A stretch of DNA of 64,000 nucleotides from JALYUM01 sp036688685 (GTDB lineage Bacteria > Pseudomonadota > Gammaproteobacteria > Burkholderiales > Burkholderiaceae_D): assembly GCF_036688685.1 (NCBI RefSeq), contig NZ_JAQQPS010000004.1:186001-250000 (forward strand). Reading direction: 5' to 3'. Each line of letters begins with the position of its first letter. Within the stretch, counting starts at the first letter, position 1. Of this stretch, positions 1 to 8,900 are shown one piece after another. The notes beneath the pieces are model-generated. The model searched no databases. It was not told where the DNA came from and was given only the letters and a program-made list of their open reading frames with translations. The translations under genes were made by a program, and so were the position numbers.

Positions 1-472
1 ACGAGGTGTCCAACTGATCCCAGCCGGCCGCACGCAGGAACCAGGTCTGTGCGTCGCCGTACAGGAGCGTGTGGCCGAGTTCCGTGAACAATGGCAGGGC
101 GCAGTCGAACAGAGTACGGGCGTCAATGTCCTGCAATTGCAGCTTGCGCAAGTCGTGCAGCGCCAGGTGGCTGCGCGCGATTTCGATGTGGGCCGGATGC
201 AGGATCAGCCAGCCACCGGCCGACGCATCGAGCCCGAAGCCGCGCATGGCGGCGGCCGCGAACGCCGCATGGGCGTTCGACAGCGCCAGTTCGCGCGCCA
301 GCCACAGCTCGTGCGGGAGCGCGCGCGCATCGTCGTCGAAGGTGGTGCTGGCATGGGTGGCCGGGCGCGACAGCAGCGCCGCCAGCGCCGGCGCCTGCAG
401 GGCGCGCACCAGGTCGGCGGCAAGTTCGGGAGGCGGGAGAGCAAACGGTAAAACGAGCGTCAATTGATTCAT
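1..472 (-). CDS. RpfE-type conserved protein, N-terminal part (cut by window edge)
   Basis: The reading frame opens at an ATG at 472 (MNQLTLVLPFALPPPE) and stays open to base 1, so only about 157 N-terminal residues are visible. The product is soluble, Ala/Leu-rich, with no signal peptide or membrane segment. The opening and later phrases such as LPHELWLARELALS and LRAAGWDQLD recall the RpfE-type or phosphoglycerate-mutase-like regulatory proteins encoded near recJ and lolC in Betaproteobacteria. That family assignment is from memory and uncertain, and the active-site region, if there is one, lies outside the window. It is divergent from lolC with about 128 bp between the two starts. Confidence 0.55.
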   Translation of the reverse strand, partial: MNQLTLVLPFALPPPELAADLVRALQAPALAALLSRPATHASTTFDDDARALPHELWLARELALSNAHAAFAAAAMRGFGLDASAGGWLILHPAHIEIARSHLALHDLRKLQLQDIDARTLFDCALPLFTELGHTLLYGDAQTWFLRAAGWDQLDTS

Positions 473-600
473 GCCGCCATTGTAAGTGAAATGGCACACC
501 GTCCTGTTCATTCTATTCTGGCAACACTGTCAAGGTCGAGCGTTGTGTGGCACACTGCGGGGTCAGATTTTCTTCGCTTATTTTTTTGTTCCTGGAGCCC

Positions 601-1866
601 ATGAGCATCATCGCAAAATTGCCGTATGAATGGCTGGTCGGCCTGCGCTACACGCGCGCCGGCAAGCGCAGCGGCCGCAATAGTTTTATATCGTTTATTT
701 CGCTGATCTCCGTCTCCGGCATCGCGCTGGGGGTGGCCGCGCTGATCGTGGTGCTCTCGGTGATGAACGGTTTTCAGAAGGAAGTGACCGACCGCATGCT
801 GTCGGTGCTGGCGCACATCGAAGTGTTCGACGCGAGCGGCGGCATGCCGAACTGGGAAGCGGCCGAGAAGGAAGCGTTCCAGAATCCGCAGGTGCGCGGC
901 GCCGCCCCCTTCGTCGAAACCCAGGGTTTGTTATTGCGCGACGACGTGATGCGCCCGGCCATCGTGCGTGGCGTGCTGCCTGAAAAGGAAGCGGCCGTCT
1001 CCGATATCGGGCGCCAGGTCAAGCACGGTTCGTTCGCCTCGCTGCAGCCCGGCACCTTCAACATCATGCTCGGCTACGCGCTGGCCAATTCGCTCGGCGT
1101 GGGCATCGGCGACAAGGTCACCATGCTGCTCGCGCAAGGCCAGGCCACCCCGGCCGGCGTGCTGCCGCGCACCCGCACGTTTACCGTCTCGGCCATCTTC
1201 GAAGCGGGCCACTATGAATTCGATTCGGGGCTGGCCTTCATTGCACTCGAAGACGCCGAAAAACTCGAGCGCCTGACTGCGCCATCGGGCCTGCGCCTGC
1301 GCATCGCCGACATGCACCAGGCGCCGGAAGTGGCGCTGCAGCTGAAGAAAACCATGTCCGGTACATTGATCATGCGCGACTGGTCGAAGCTCAATGCGAA
1401 CTGGTTCGCGGCCGTGCAGACCGAGAAAAAAATGATGTTCATCATCCTGACCCTGATCATTGCGGTGGCCGCGTTTAACCTGGTCTCGACGCTGGTCATG
1501 ACCGTCACCGAAAAGCAGGCCGACATTGCCATCTTGCGCACCCTTGGTTCCTCGCCGCGCTCGATTCAAAAAATCTTCATGATCCAGGGCGCGCTGGTGG
1601 GGATCATGGGCACCATGCTGGGCGTCGGCTTCGGCGTGCTGGTGGCCCTGAACGTCGACGTCATCGTGCCGTTCATCGAACACCTGCTGGGCGTGCAGTT
1701 CCTGTCGAAAGATATTTACTTTATCAGCTCGGTGCCGTCCGACCTGCGCTGGCCCGATGTCTTCAAAATTGGCGGCCTGGCCGTGATCATGGCGTTTCTC
1801 GCCACCATTTATCCTAGTTACTCGGCGTCCCGCGTCAAACCGGCGGAGGCCCTGCGTTATGAATGA
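601..1866 (+). CDS. lolC: Lipoprotein-releasing ABC transporter permease, LolC/LolE family
   Basis: Inner-membrane permease of the Lol system, which extracts mature lipoproteins from the inner membrane and hands them to LolA. The 421-residue product has the family architecture: an N-terminal membrane helix (about 25-50, SLISVSGIALGVAALIVV), a large periplasmic domain, then an FtsX-type permease region with three helices ending in SYSASRVKPAEALRYE. I chose the ATG at 601 (MSIIAKLPYEWLVGLRYTR) because the family begins there; an upstream ATG at 547 would add a non-homologous tail. GGAG lies only 3 nt upstream, a short spacing. The stop overlaps lolD by 8 nt. Only one permease gene is present, so it may act as a homodimer (LolF-like) or pair with a copy elsewhere. 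Confidence 0.93.
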   Translation: MSIIAKLPYEWLVGLRYTRAGKRSGRNSFISFISLISVSGIALGVAALIVVLSVMNGFQKEVTDRMLSVLAHIEVFDASGGMPNWEAAEKEAFQNPQVRGAAPFVETQGLLLRDDVMRPAIVRGVLPEKEAAVSDIGRQVKHGSFASLQPGTFNIMLGYALANSLGVGIGDKVTMLLAQGQATPAGVLPRTRTFTVSAIFEAGHYEFDSGLAFIALEDAEKLERLTAPSGLRLRIADMHQAPEVALQLKKTMSGTLIMRDWSKLNANWFAAVQTEKKMMFIILTLIIAVAAFNLVSTLVMTVTEKQADIAILRTLGSSPRSIQKIFMIQGALVGIMGTMLGVGFGVLVALNVDVIVPFIEHLLGVQFLSKDIYFISSVPSDLRWPDVFKIGGLAVIMAFLATIYPSYSASRVKPAEALRYE

Positions 1867-2560
1867 CCTGTCCAAATCTCTGGTACTGACCTGCACGGGT
1901 CTCGGCAAAACCTTCCGCGAAGGCGACTACGCCGTGCAAGTGCTGGCGCAAGTGAACTTTGCCATTTCGCGCGGCGAAAGGGTCGCCATCGTCGGCGCCT
2001 CCGGCTCGGGCAAATCGACGCTGCTGCATTTGCTGGGCGGGCTCGATACGCCGAGCACCGGCAGCGTCACGCTGTTGGGCGAAGATTTTGCGACCTTGTC
2101 GGAGAAGCGCCGCGGCGACCTGCGCAACGCCTCGCTCGGCTTCGTCTACCAGTTCCACCACCTGCTGCCGGAATTCTCGGCGCTGGACAATGTCGCCATG
2201 CCGCTCCTGATCCGGCGCGTGGGACGCGAACAGGCCAATCTGCGCGCCGAAGCGATGCTCAAACGCGTGGGCCTGTCGCAGCGCGCGATTCACCGTCCGG
2301 GTGAACTGTCCGGCGGCGAACGCCAGCGCGTGGCCCTGGCGCGCGCGCTGGTCACGGAGCCGGCCTGCGTGCTGGCCGACGAACCGACCGGTAACCTCGA
2401 CAGCGCCACGGCCCAGATCATTTTCGACCTGATGCTGGAATTGTCGCAGTCGCTCGGCACCGCCTTCGTCATCGTCACCCACGACATCGACCTGGCGCGC
2501 CGCTGCGACCGCGTGCTGCGGCTGACCGAACACGGTTTGCAGCCAGCCGAACTCGTATAA
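1859..2560 (+). CDS. lolD: Lipoprotein-releasing ABC transporter ATPase LolD
   Basis: Cytoplasmic ATPase that powers lipoprotein release by the adjacent permease. The 233 residues match the family length. Walker A GASGSGKST is at about 46-54, the Q-loop YQFHHLLPEF near 98, the ABC signature LSGGERQRVALARAL from 150 and Walker B VLADEP at about 171-176, followed by the H-loop VTHD. The ATG lies inside the 3' end of lolC (8-nt overlap), with GGAGG a few bases upstream, which points to translational coupling. The TatD-family gene follows after 3 bp, so the three genes probably form one transcript. Confidence 0.96.
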   Translation: MNDLSKSLVLTCTGLGKTFREGDYAVQVLAQVNFAISRGERVAIVGASGSGKSTLLHLLGGLDTPSTGSVTLLGEDFATLSEKRRGDLRNASLGFVYQFHHLLPEFSALDNVAMPLLIRRVGREQANLRAEAMLKRVGLSQRAIHRPGELSGGERQRVALARALVTEPACVLADEPTGNLDSATAQIIFDLMLELSQSLGTAFVIVTHDIDLARRCDRVLRLTEHGLQPAELV

Positions 2561-2563
2561 AAC

Positions 2564-3373
2564 ATGTGGATCGACACCCACTGCCACCTGGACGCGCACG
2601 AATTCGTCGGCGCTGACGGCGGGCCCTCCGGGGTAGGGCAGCGCGCCGCCGTGCAGGGCGTGTCGATGATCGTCATCCCCGCCGTCGAGCGCGGCAATTT
2701 TGCGGACGTGGCGCACATCGCCGCCAACACGCCGAACGCCTGCTACGCGCTCGGCATCCACCCGATGTGCGTGCCGCAGGCAACGGATGACGACCTCGAC
2801 CTGCTGCGTGACCTGGCGCAGGCGTCCTTGTCCGATCCGCGTTTCGTGGCAATTGGTGAAGTGGGACTCGATTATTTCATCCCGCTGTTGTGCGAGCCGG
2901 ACATGCGCGCCAAGCAGGAACGCTTTTTTCGGGCGCAGCTGCGTATCGCGCGCGACCTCGGCCTGCCGGTCCTGACCCACGTGCGCCGCTCGCAGGATCA
3001 GGTATTGAAACACCTGCGCCAGATCACGCCGCCGTCCGGCATCGCCCATGCCTTCAACGGCAGCTTCCAGCAGGCGCAAACGTTTATCGACCTGGGTTTT
3101 CACCTGGGCTTCGGCGGCGCCTTCACTTTTACGCGCGCCCTGCAAATCCGGCGCCTGGCCACCCAATTGCCGCTTGCGTCCATCGTCATGGAAACGGATG
3201 CGCCCGACATCTCTCCGGCCTGGGTGCATCCGGCGCGCAACAGCCCGGAGAACTTGCCGGCAATCGGCGTGGCGCTGGCCCAATTGCGTGACATCGACGC
3301 GCGCGAGGTGGCCGCCGTCTCGACCGCCAATGCCCTGGCCGCCATACCGCGCCTTGCGTCAATTACCCAGTAA
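2564..3373 (+). CDS. TatD family metal-dependent hydrolase (DNase)
   Basis: TIM-barrel metallohydrolase of the TatD family, whose members are Mg-dependent 3'-5' exonucleases. All expected metal ligands are visible: H6 and H8 in DTHCHLD, E99 in GEVGLDYF, H139 in LTHVRR, H162 in HAFNGS and D212 in METDAPD. The 269-residue length is typical. It starts 3 bp after lolD and is probably co-transcribed. Its last 15 bp overlap the 3' end of the convergent CHAT protease gene. In related betaproteobacteria comEC commonly follows closely (recalled, not checked); here about 15 kb separates them. Confidence 0.93.
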   Translation: MWIDTHCHLDAHEFVGADGGPSGVGQRAAVQGVSMIVIPAVERGNFADVAHIAANTPNACYALGIHPMCVPQATDDDLDLLRDLAQASLSDPRFVAIGEVGLDYFIPLLCEPDMRAKQERFFRAQLRIARDLGLPVLTHVRRSQDQVLKHLRQITPPSGIAHAFNGSFQQAQTFIDLGFHLGFGGAFTFTRALQIRRLATQLPLASIVMETDAPDISPAWVHPARNSPENLPAIGVALAQLRDIDAREVAAVSTANALAAIPRLASITQ

Positions 3374-6300
3374 CATGAATCCGGCCCAGTAGAACGGGTG
3401 GCCCGCGATGCGCGCGCCCTGTGTGCCGAGCGGACGCAGGCCGCGTGTCCCGGCGCCGGCCCGGGCCGGGTTGCGGATCTGGTGCAACTGGGCCAGGCGC
3501 AGAGCGGCGCCGTGGTTCTCGCCACGCGCCAGCGCCTGGTAAAAATCGGTCATCAACGTGGCAGTCGAACGGTCCGACACCCGCCACAGGCTGGCCAGCA
3601 CATGGCGCGCGCCGCGCTCGCGCGCCAGCCAGGCCAGGCTGGCCAGCTCGCGGCCGTTGGCGTCGACGCCGGCCGGGACGGCCGTTTCGCAGGCCGACAG
3701 CGTCAGCAGGTCAAGCCCGTCGAAGCGAAACCGCTCTTGCGCCAGATCGGTCAAGCTCAAACGTTCTCCATTGCCCAGCAGCAGATAAGAATCGTCGCCA
3801 CGGCCTGAGCGCAGCACGAAGTGGCCGGCGATGTGGACCATGCTGGCCTGTTGCAGGCCCTGTGCCAGGTTCGCTGCCGTGAAACGGGCGTCCAGGTAGC
3901 TGCGGTGCGGGATGCGCCCGCTACCGGCCACTGCCAGCAATTCGCTGGCCACGTACGGCAAGGCCGGCAAGTCGCCACTGGCCTGGCTCTGGCCGAACAA
4001 GGCCAGCGAGAGCGGGCGCGCCGGCGCTACCTTGCCCGCGCCACTGGCCAGCTGGACCGGCAAGCGCTCCACCAGATAGCCGCGCCCGTCGTGCAGCATC
4101 GCGAACGGCACATAGCGCAGTGCGCCGCCGAGCGACAACGTCAGACTGCGCGCCTGTGCCAGTTCGGCCTGCACCGGCCCGACCAGCAATGTGTACAGGC
4201 GCCCGGCCGCTGCGCGCGGATCCTGGCCCGGGTCTTGCGCCGTGCGGCGCAGCAGCGCGATCTGGCGCACCAGCGCCGCTTCATCGATGGCGCGGCTCAC
4301 CACGCGCACCGTTGCGCCCTGCTGGACCACGATGCGCAGGCGCCCGGCGCCGACCAAATAGGTCAAATGCAGCTGGCCGGGCGCCAGTGTGGTGCGGCGC
4401 GGCAGCGGCTTCGGCTCGGCTGCCGACGCTGCGACCGGCACGCTGGCGGCAAACAGCCCGGTGGCCTGGTCGATCAACGCGGCCAGGGTCGCTTGTGCCG
4501 ACGCCACCAGGGCCGCACCGCCTGGCACGCCCCGGGCTTGCTGCGCGCGCGCGTCGGCCAGCGCCGCGGCGGCCGCTTGCAGGGCAAGCGTGCGCTCTGC
4601 GAGGCTGTGACGCGCTGATTCTTCGGCCTGCTCGAAGTCGATTTGCGCCACGCGGGCATCCTGTGCCGGGGCGCCATCGGCGCCGCGCAGCAGCTCGTGA
4701 AATTCGTTTTCCTCGACCAGCGCGAGCACGGTTTCGGCCTCGCCGATGCGGCGCCGGTCCAGCAACTGGTCGACCAGTTGCTGGTAGGCCGACTTCTGCA
4801 AGTGAATAAAACTGTGCTGCTGTTCGGTTGGCAAGCCAACGATGTTTTCACGCGCCGATTGCAGCGCATTGACGGCCTGCTTGCCGAAGAAGACCGCCTG
4901 CGCGCCGGCATCGAGCACGCTCAACTGGGCGCTGGCGCGCGCTTGCAGCAGCGTGGCGCGATTGGCCAGGGCGATGGCCAGCGCGCGCGCACTTTGCTGG
5001 CGCGCCAGCGTGGTATGTGAAGCGCGCGCGTTCAGGGCAGCGGTATCGAGCAAGGCGCTGGCGTAGTCCGGATGGGCGCGCCCGCGCTGCTGCGCCAGCG
5101 CTTCGGCCAGGGCGGCGCTTTCAGCGGCCAGGCTGGCCAGTTGCGCCGTGTCCTGGCCGGGCGCGTCGGCGCGCACGGCGAGCAAGGCAAGCTGGACTAA
5201 AAATAAACCATTCGTGACCGGTTCCGGCGTGGCGGCGACGCGCCGTTCAAGTGCCACCAGCGCGGTTTCTGCGTCCTGCTGGCGGCCCAGTGCGCGCAGG
5301 GCCTGGGCGGCGAGCATGCCGGCGGCCCGTTCGTCGCCGGGCATTTCGCCGTCGGTGGCGCGGGCTAGCGCGGCGGCTTGTTCGGCGTCCTGCAGCGCAG
5401 CGTCCGGCTGGCCCAGGGCCAGCAGGATGCGTGCATGATTGATCTGGTGTGTCACGCACGAGGCGGCGATGCGGCCCGGCATCGCGCGGCAGGCGGCCAG
5501 CGCAGCCTGGGATGCCTGTGCTGCGCGGCCGAGCCGGTTGTTGGCCAGCTGGGCCTGCGCCAGGTCTTGCCAGGCATTGATGGTTTGCGCATTCTGTTCG
5601 CCCAGGACGGCGCGCCGGATCGCCAGCACCTGCTCCGCCTCGGCGGCTGCCTGCCTTGCTTCACCCAGGCGCAGGTGGATGCTGCCCACCCCCGCCAGCG
5701 CGTAGCTGGCGGCGAGCGACTGGGCACCGTCGCGCCGCACGGCACTGGCCAGGCCGGCTTCGGCAAATGCCAGGGCGGAGACATCGTTGCCGGCCGCCGT
5801 GTGCCAGATCGCCAGATCCCTGGTGCTGGTCTGGGTTTCGGTGCGGTCCTGGCCAAAGGCGGCGAGACGGATCTGGTAAGCGCGCTCCAGGTAGACATGG
5901 CTTTCGGGCAGCTTGCCCTGTCTTAGCAGCAACATGCCCACGTCGCGCATGCCCCAGGCGTGGTCGGTACTGTCGGTACCGGACGTCTTTTCCCAGATAT
6001 CCATGGCTTGCCGGGCGTAGACCAGCCCGCGCGCGTATTCGCGCGTCTGCAGGGCGATGCCGGACATGTTGGACAGGCTGGTGCCGTAGGAACTGGAGGT
6101 GGCGCCGGCCAGTTGCGCCTTGGCCTGCAGGGCGACATCGCCCCATTTCCAGGCCAGGTCGAAGCGGCTCGACGAGCGATATAGATACATCATCTCGGCC
6201 GGGTAATACATGCGCTCGCGCCCCGGGTCGCCGTCGGGCTGCGCACTGGCGTCGATGGCCTGGCGCAGCGCCCAGCCTTCCAGCAGCACTGCTTCGCTTT

Positions 6301-6553
6301 CGGGATAGCGGTGCAGGACGTCCAGCACCTTGCCATAGGCGAGCAGGCTGGCCGAGATGCCGCTCCGGTCGGCGGCGGCGCGGCACAGCGCCAGCGCCTG
6401 CTCGAACGGGGCCACGGCATCCTGGTAGCGTTCCTGCTCGACGGCAAGGTCGCCGCTGTCGATCAGCGCCGCCGCCGCCTGCAGGCAGGTGGCGTGCGCC
6501 AGGCCGGCCGCCATGGCCAGCGCCAGGAACAAGCTGCAGGCCGGGCCCCTCAT
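3359..6553 (-). CDS. Exported TPR-CHAT domain protease
   Basis: A 1064-residue protein with a Sec-type signal (MRGPACSLFLALAMAAGLAHA), a long alpha-helical tetratricopeptide-like region (about 25-480), a helical linker and a C-terminal CHAT (caspase HetF-associated with TPRs) domain from about 760. The caspase-type dyad is visible as H911 in HIAGHF and C955 in LSACETA, and the CHAT end motif GHPFYWAGFMLLGN is present. The ATG at 6553 overlaps the upstream caspase stop as ATGA; further upstream codons in this frame are antisense-like and lack a signal peptide. It is the last gene of a sigma/anti-sigma/caspase/CHAT operon. The signal peptide suggests a periplasmic or surface location, unusual for CHAT proteins of cytoplasmic defence systems. 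Substrate unknown. Confidence 0.9.
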   Translation of the reverse strand: MRGPACSLFLALAMAAGLAHATCLQAAAALIDSGDLAVEQERYQDAVAPFEQALALCRAAADRSGISASLLAYGKVLDVLHRYPESEAVLLEGWALRQAIDASAQPDGDPGRERMYYPAEMMYLYRSSSRFDLAWKWGDVALQAKAQLAGATSSSYGTSLSNMSGIALQTREYARGLVYARQAMDIWEKTSGTDSTDHAWGMRDVGMLLLRQGKLPESHVYLERAYQIRLAAFGQDRTETQTSTRDLAIWHTAAGNDVSALAFAEAGLASAVRRDGAQSLAASYALAGVGSIHLRLGEARQAAAEAEQVLAIRRAVLGEQNAQTINAWQDLAQAQLANNRLGRAAQASQAALAACRAMPGRIAASCVTHQINHARILLALGQPDAALQDAEQAAALARATDGEMPGDERAAGMLAAQALRALGRQQDAETALVALERRVAATPEPVTNGLFLVQLALLAVRADAPGQDTAQLASLAAESAALAEALAQQRGRAHPDYASALLDTAALNARASHTTLARQQSARALAIALANRATLLQARASAQLSVLDAGAQAVFFGKQAVNALQSARENIVGLPTEQQHSFIHLQKSAYQQLVDQLLDRRRIGEAETVLALVEENEFHELLRGADGAPAQDARVAQIDFEQAEESARHSLAERTLALQAAAAALADARAQQARGVPGGAALVASAQATLAALIDQATGLFAASVPVAASAAEPKPLPRRTTLAPGQLHLTYLVGAGRLRIVVQQGATVRVVSRAIDEAALVRQIALLRRTAQDPGQDPRAAAGRLYTLLVGPVQAELAQARSLTLSLGGALRYVPFAMLHDGRGYLVERLPVQLASGAGKVAPARPLSLALFGQSQASGDLPALPYVASELLAVAGSGRIPHRSYLDARFTAANLAQGLQQASMVHIAGHFVLRSGRGDDSYLLLGNGERLSLTDLAQERFRFDGLDLLTLSACETAVPAGVDANGRELASLAWLARERGARHVLASLWRVSDRSTATLMTDFYQALARGENHGAALRLAQLHQIRNPARAGAGTRGLRPLGTQGARIAGHPFYWAGFMLLGN

Positions 6554-8289
6554 GGCGTGCGCCCGACCACGCGCCAGCTGATGCGCGCCACCTGCGCCTG
6601 GTCGGCGTTGCGCCCCGATGCCAGCGCCGCCCCACGGTCGGCGGACGCATCGCGCAGGGCGTCGAACAGGGCGAAGCGGCGCGGCATGGCGCCGCTGGCA
6701 GCAGGTGCGGCGACCAGCACCAGCCATTCCGGGGCGTCGCCTGCACCGTGCGCGGTCAGCTCGAAGTCGCGCTCGAACGGGAGCGCTTGTGCAGGCATGC
6801 GGTTGCTGTCGCCTTCGAACGGCGGAAACACGCGCGTCGCCGGCCCGCGCAAGGGCAGGTGCACGATGCCCAGGTCGACCGAGCTTGCGCTGGCGTTGTC
6901 GACCAGCACGTGCAGGCGCGTGCCGGCCGGCAGGTCGCCCAGGTCGCGGTCAGTGAACGGCAGGCTCACGGCCGGGCGGCCCGGCCTGGCGATTTCGATG
7001 CGGGCCTGCAGCAGCGGCGGCGCCGCCGCGGTGGGCGGCAGCGCCAGCACCTGCGCGAGACTGGCGGCGCGGGTGCGCAGGCGCGCCAGTTCGGCGCCCG
7101 GCACGCGCAGCCGCAGCGCGCTGCGACCGGGCAGCAGTACGTTCACGGCACCGGCGCCGGCGCCAGTCACGACGGGGTCCTGCGGCGCGGCGATGCGGCT
7201 GGCCCAGCCATCGACCGGCTCGCTGCCGGCCGCTGCATCGAGCCGGGCTTCACCCCAGTTGACGGCAGCGACTTGCCAGACGGCGCCGCCGCGTACCAGG
7301 CGGTCGCCCACCCGCAAGCCATCGAGCCGCCCGTAGGGCAGCAACCAGCCGCGTGCATCGCGCTGCACCGGCCACACCAGCGCCGCATTCGCGGCACGCC
7401 ACAACGGTTGGTCCAGCGCGCCGGCATACACCGGTGACGGGCGTGCGCTGGCCGGCAACTGTTGCGCGTCGAGGGCCTGCCGATAATACTGGTTGGCAGC
7501 GGCTGCCCACGCCATGTAGCTCGCTGGCTGGTCCTGCAGTCCGGCCACCATGGCGCGCGTAAAAATGCCGCGCGCCTGGCCGGGGTAGTCGCTGGCCAGC
7601 GCTTCGGCGCTGCGTTGCTGCGGCTCGGCGGCGTAGAAGCCCACGAACAGCGGGCGCGCGCCCGGCGCCGGGCCGGCCTGGCTGGGCTGGCGCGCGCTGT
7701 GCAGGGCCGGTGCGCGGGCTTCGCTGGCCATCCCGCGCCAGACCAGGCCGGCCTCGCCACGGGTGCCGCCGGCCGCATAACAACTGTCGAACAGGGCGAC
7801 CACTTGCACGCCGCGCGCGGCCAGGGTGTCGATGGCCCGGCCGATATCGTTGCTGCCGACCGTGCCGGCGAGTTGCCGGGTGACCGGGTCGATGCGGGCG
7901 TCGCCGGCCAGCAGGCGCACCTGCTGGCCGGCCGGCGTTTGCCACAGGCCGGCTGGCCCGGGCATCAGCAAGCCGTGCCCGGACCAGTACAGCACCAGCA
8001 CATCGCCCGCCTGCAGCGTGGCGCCGGCACGCGCCAGTTGCGCCAGGATGGCAGCGCGGCTCGGCGCCGCCGCGCCGGCCACACCATCGGCCAGGGTGAC
8101 GACGTGCTCCGGCGCAAAGCCTTGCGCCAGCAGCGCAGCGCGCATCGCCGGAACATCGTGGCGCGGACCTTCGAGCCAGGCGCTGCGCGGCAATGCCGGC
8201 ACGCTGGACACCCCGATCAACAAGGCGTGGCGCTCGGCGGCGCCGGCCACGGCGCCCACCAGCAAGAGTAGCAGCCAGGCGCGCCGCAT
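6550..8289 (-). CDS. Exported caspase family (C14-like) protease
   Basis: A 579-residue protein with signal peptide MRRAWLLLLLVGAVAGA and a caspase-fold domain over about 21-260. The dyad is intact: H105 in YWSGHG and C170 in LFDSCYAAGG. A downstream proline/alanine-rich beta region includes a segment like the DUF4384-type domains often attached to bacterial caspases (LPAGTRLHVLVDNAS). I took the ATG at 8289, which shares one base with the anti-sigma stop (TGATG); a GTG one codon earlier would give a 4-nt overlap. The CHAT gene begins at the other end with another 4-nt overlap, so the two proteases are almost certainly co-translated. Specificity cannot be read from sequence; bacterial caspase homologues usually cut after Arg or Lys. 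Confidence 0.9.
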   Translation of the reverse strand: MRRAWLLLLLVGAVAGAAERHALLIGVSSVPALPRSAWLEGPRHDVPAMRAALLAQGFAPEHVVTLADGVAGAAAPSRAAILAQLARAGATLQAGDVLVLYWSGHGLLMPGPAGLWQTPAGQQVRLLAGDARIDPVTRQLAGTVGSNDIGRAIDTLAARGVQVVALFDSCYAAGGTRGEAGLVWRGMASEARAPALHSARQPSQAGPAPGARPLFVGFYAAEPQQRSAEALASDYPGQARGIFTRAMVAGLQDQPASYMAWAAAANQYYRQALDAQQLPASARPSPVYAGALDQPLWRAANAALVWPVQRDARGWLLPYGRLDGLRVGDRLVRGGAVWQVAAVNWGEARLDAAAGSEPVDGWASRIAAPQDPVVTGAGAGAVNVLLPGRSALRLRVPGAELARLRTRAASLAQVLALPPTAAAPPLLQARIEIARPGRPAVSLPFTDRDLGDLPAGTRLHVLVDNASASSVDLGIVHLPLRGPATRVFPPFEGDSNRMPAQALPFERDFELTAHGAGDAPEWLVLVAAPAASGAMPRRFALFDALRDASADRGAALASGRNADQAQVARISWRVVGRTP

Positions 8290-8900
8290 CACGGCTGGAC
8301 GGGCGCTGCCGGGCTGGCGTCGCGCACCACGGCGCTGGCACGCAACAATGGCAGTGCAGCCGCGGGATCGTCGGCCTGCACCAGGTAGGCATGGCGGCCC
8401 CCGGGACCCGCGACCAGGCGCGCGCCGGCCTGTGCCAGTACTGCCTCGACCTGGGCCAGCGTGGCGCCATCATGGAAGCGCACGCGCAGGTTGGCGGCCG
8501 GGGCGGCGACCGTAAAGGGGGCAGCGCGCCAGGCCACGGCTGGCGCCGCGGGGTGCGCCAGCATCCAGCCCTGCACGACACAGACGGCGGCCAGGCTGGC
8601 CATCGTGCCAAAGGCCAGCACCGGCGCGGCGCGCATGTCGAGCAGGCGGCGCCACCATGGCGCGCGCGGCGCAGGTGCGCTGGCGGCCATGCGGCGGCGC
8701 AGTTCGGCCAGCCCGTGCGCGCTGTCCATCGTGTCCATTTCATGTGCGACACCCTGGCGCAGGTCTGCCATGGCGGCGGCCTGCTGCTGCCACGTGCGAT
8801 CGTTTTCCAGCAGAACGGCGATGTGGCGCCCATCTTCGCCCGTCACGTGGCCATTGAGGTAGTCGGGCAAGCGTTCGAGCAGGCGTTGTTGTTCATTCAT
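8289..8900 (-). CDS. Membrane-anchored anti-sigma factor with periplasmic propeptide-like domain
   Basis: A 203-residue protein encoded directly after an ECF sigma gene (8-nt overlap). Residues 1-70 are a cytoplasmic helical region (LPDYLNGHVTGEDGRHI) placed like an anti-sigma domain but with no Cys, so it is not the classical zinc HxxxCxxC type. One membrane helix spans about 91-115. Residues 128-195 form a periplasmic domain with the pattern of inhibitor-I9/subtilase propeptides (LRVRFHDGATLAQVEAVL, then AGARLVAGPGG and HAYLVQAD). The ATG at 8900 was chosen because the ATGAATGA overlap places it at the end of the sigma gene. It probably holds the sigma factor at the membrane until an envelope signal releases it. 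Confidence 0.8.
   Translation of the reverse strand: MNEQQRLLERLPDYLNGHVTGEDGRHIAVLLENDRTWQQQAAAMADLRQGVAHEMDTMDSAHGLAELRRRMAASAPAPRAPWWRRLLDMRAAPVLAFGTMASLAAVCVVQGWMLAHPAAPAVAWRAAPFTVAAPAANLRVRFHDGATLAQVEAVLAQAGARLVAGPGGRHAYLVQADDPAAALPLLRASAVVRDASPAAPVQP

Noticed and set aside
547..600. Upstream ATG extending LolC by 18 residues
   Set aside because: The added residues have no family counterpart and the ATG at 601 begins the standard LolC N-terminus.
1835..3283. Long open frame antisense to lolD and the TatD gene
   Set aside because: High-GC shadow frame: no domain, no start signal, and the plus strand carries motif-complete enzymes.
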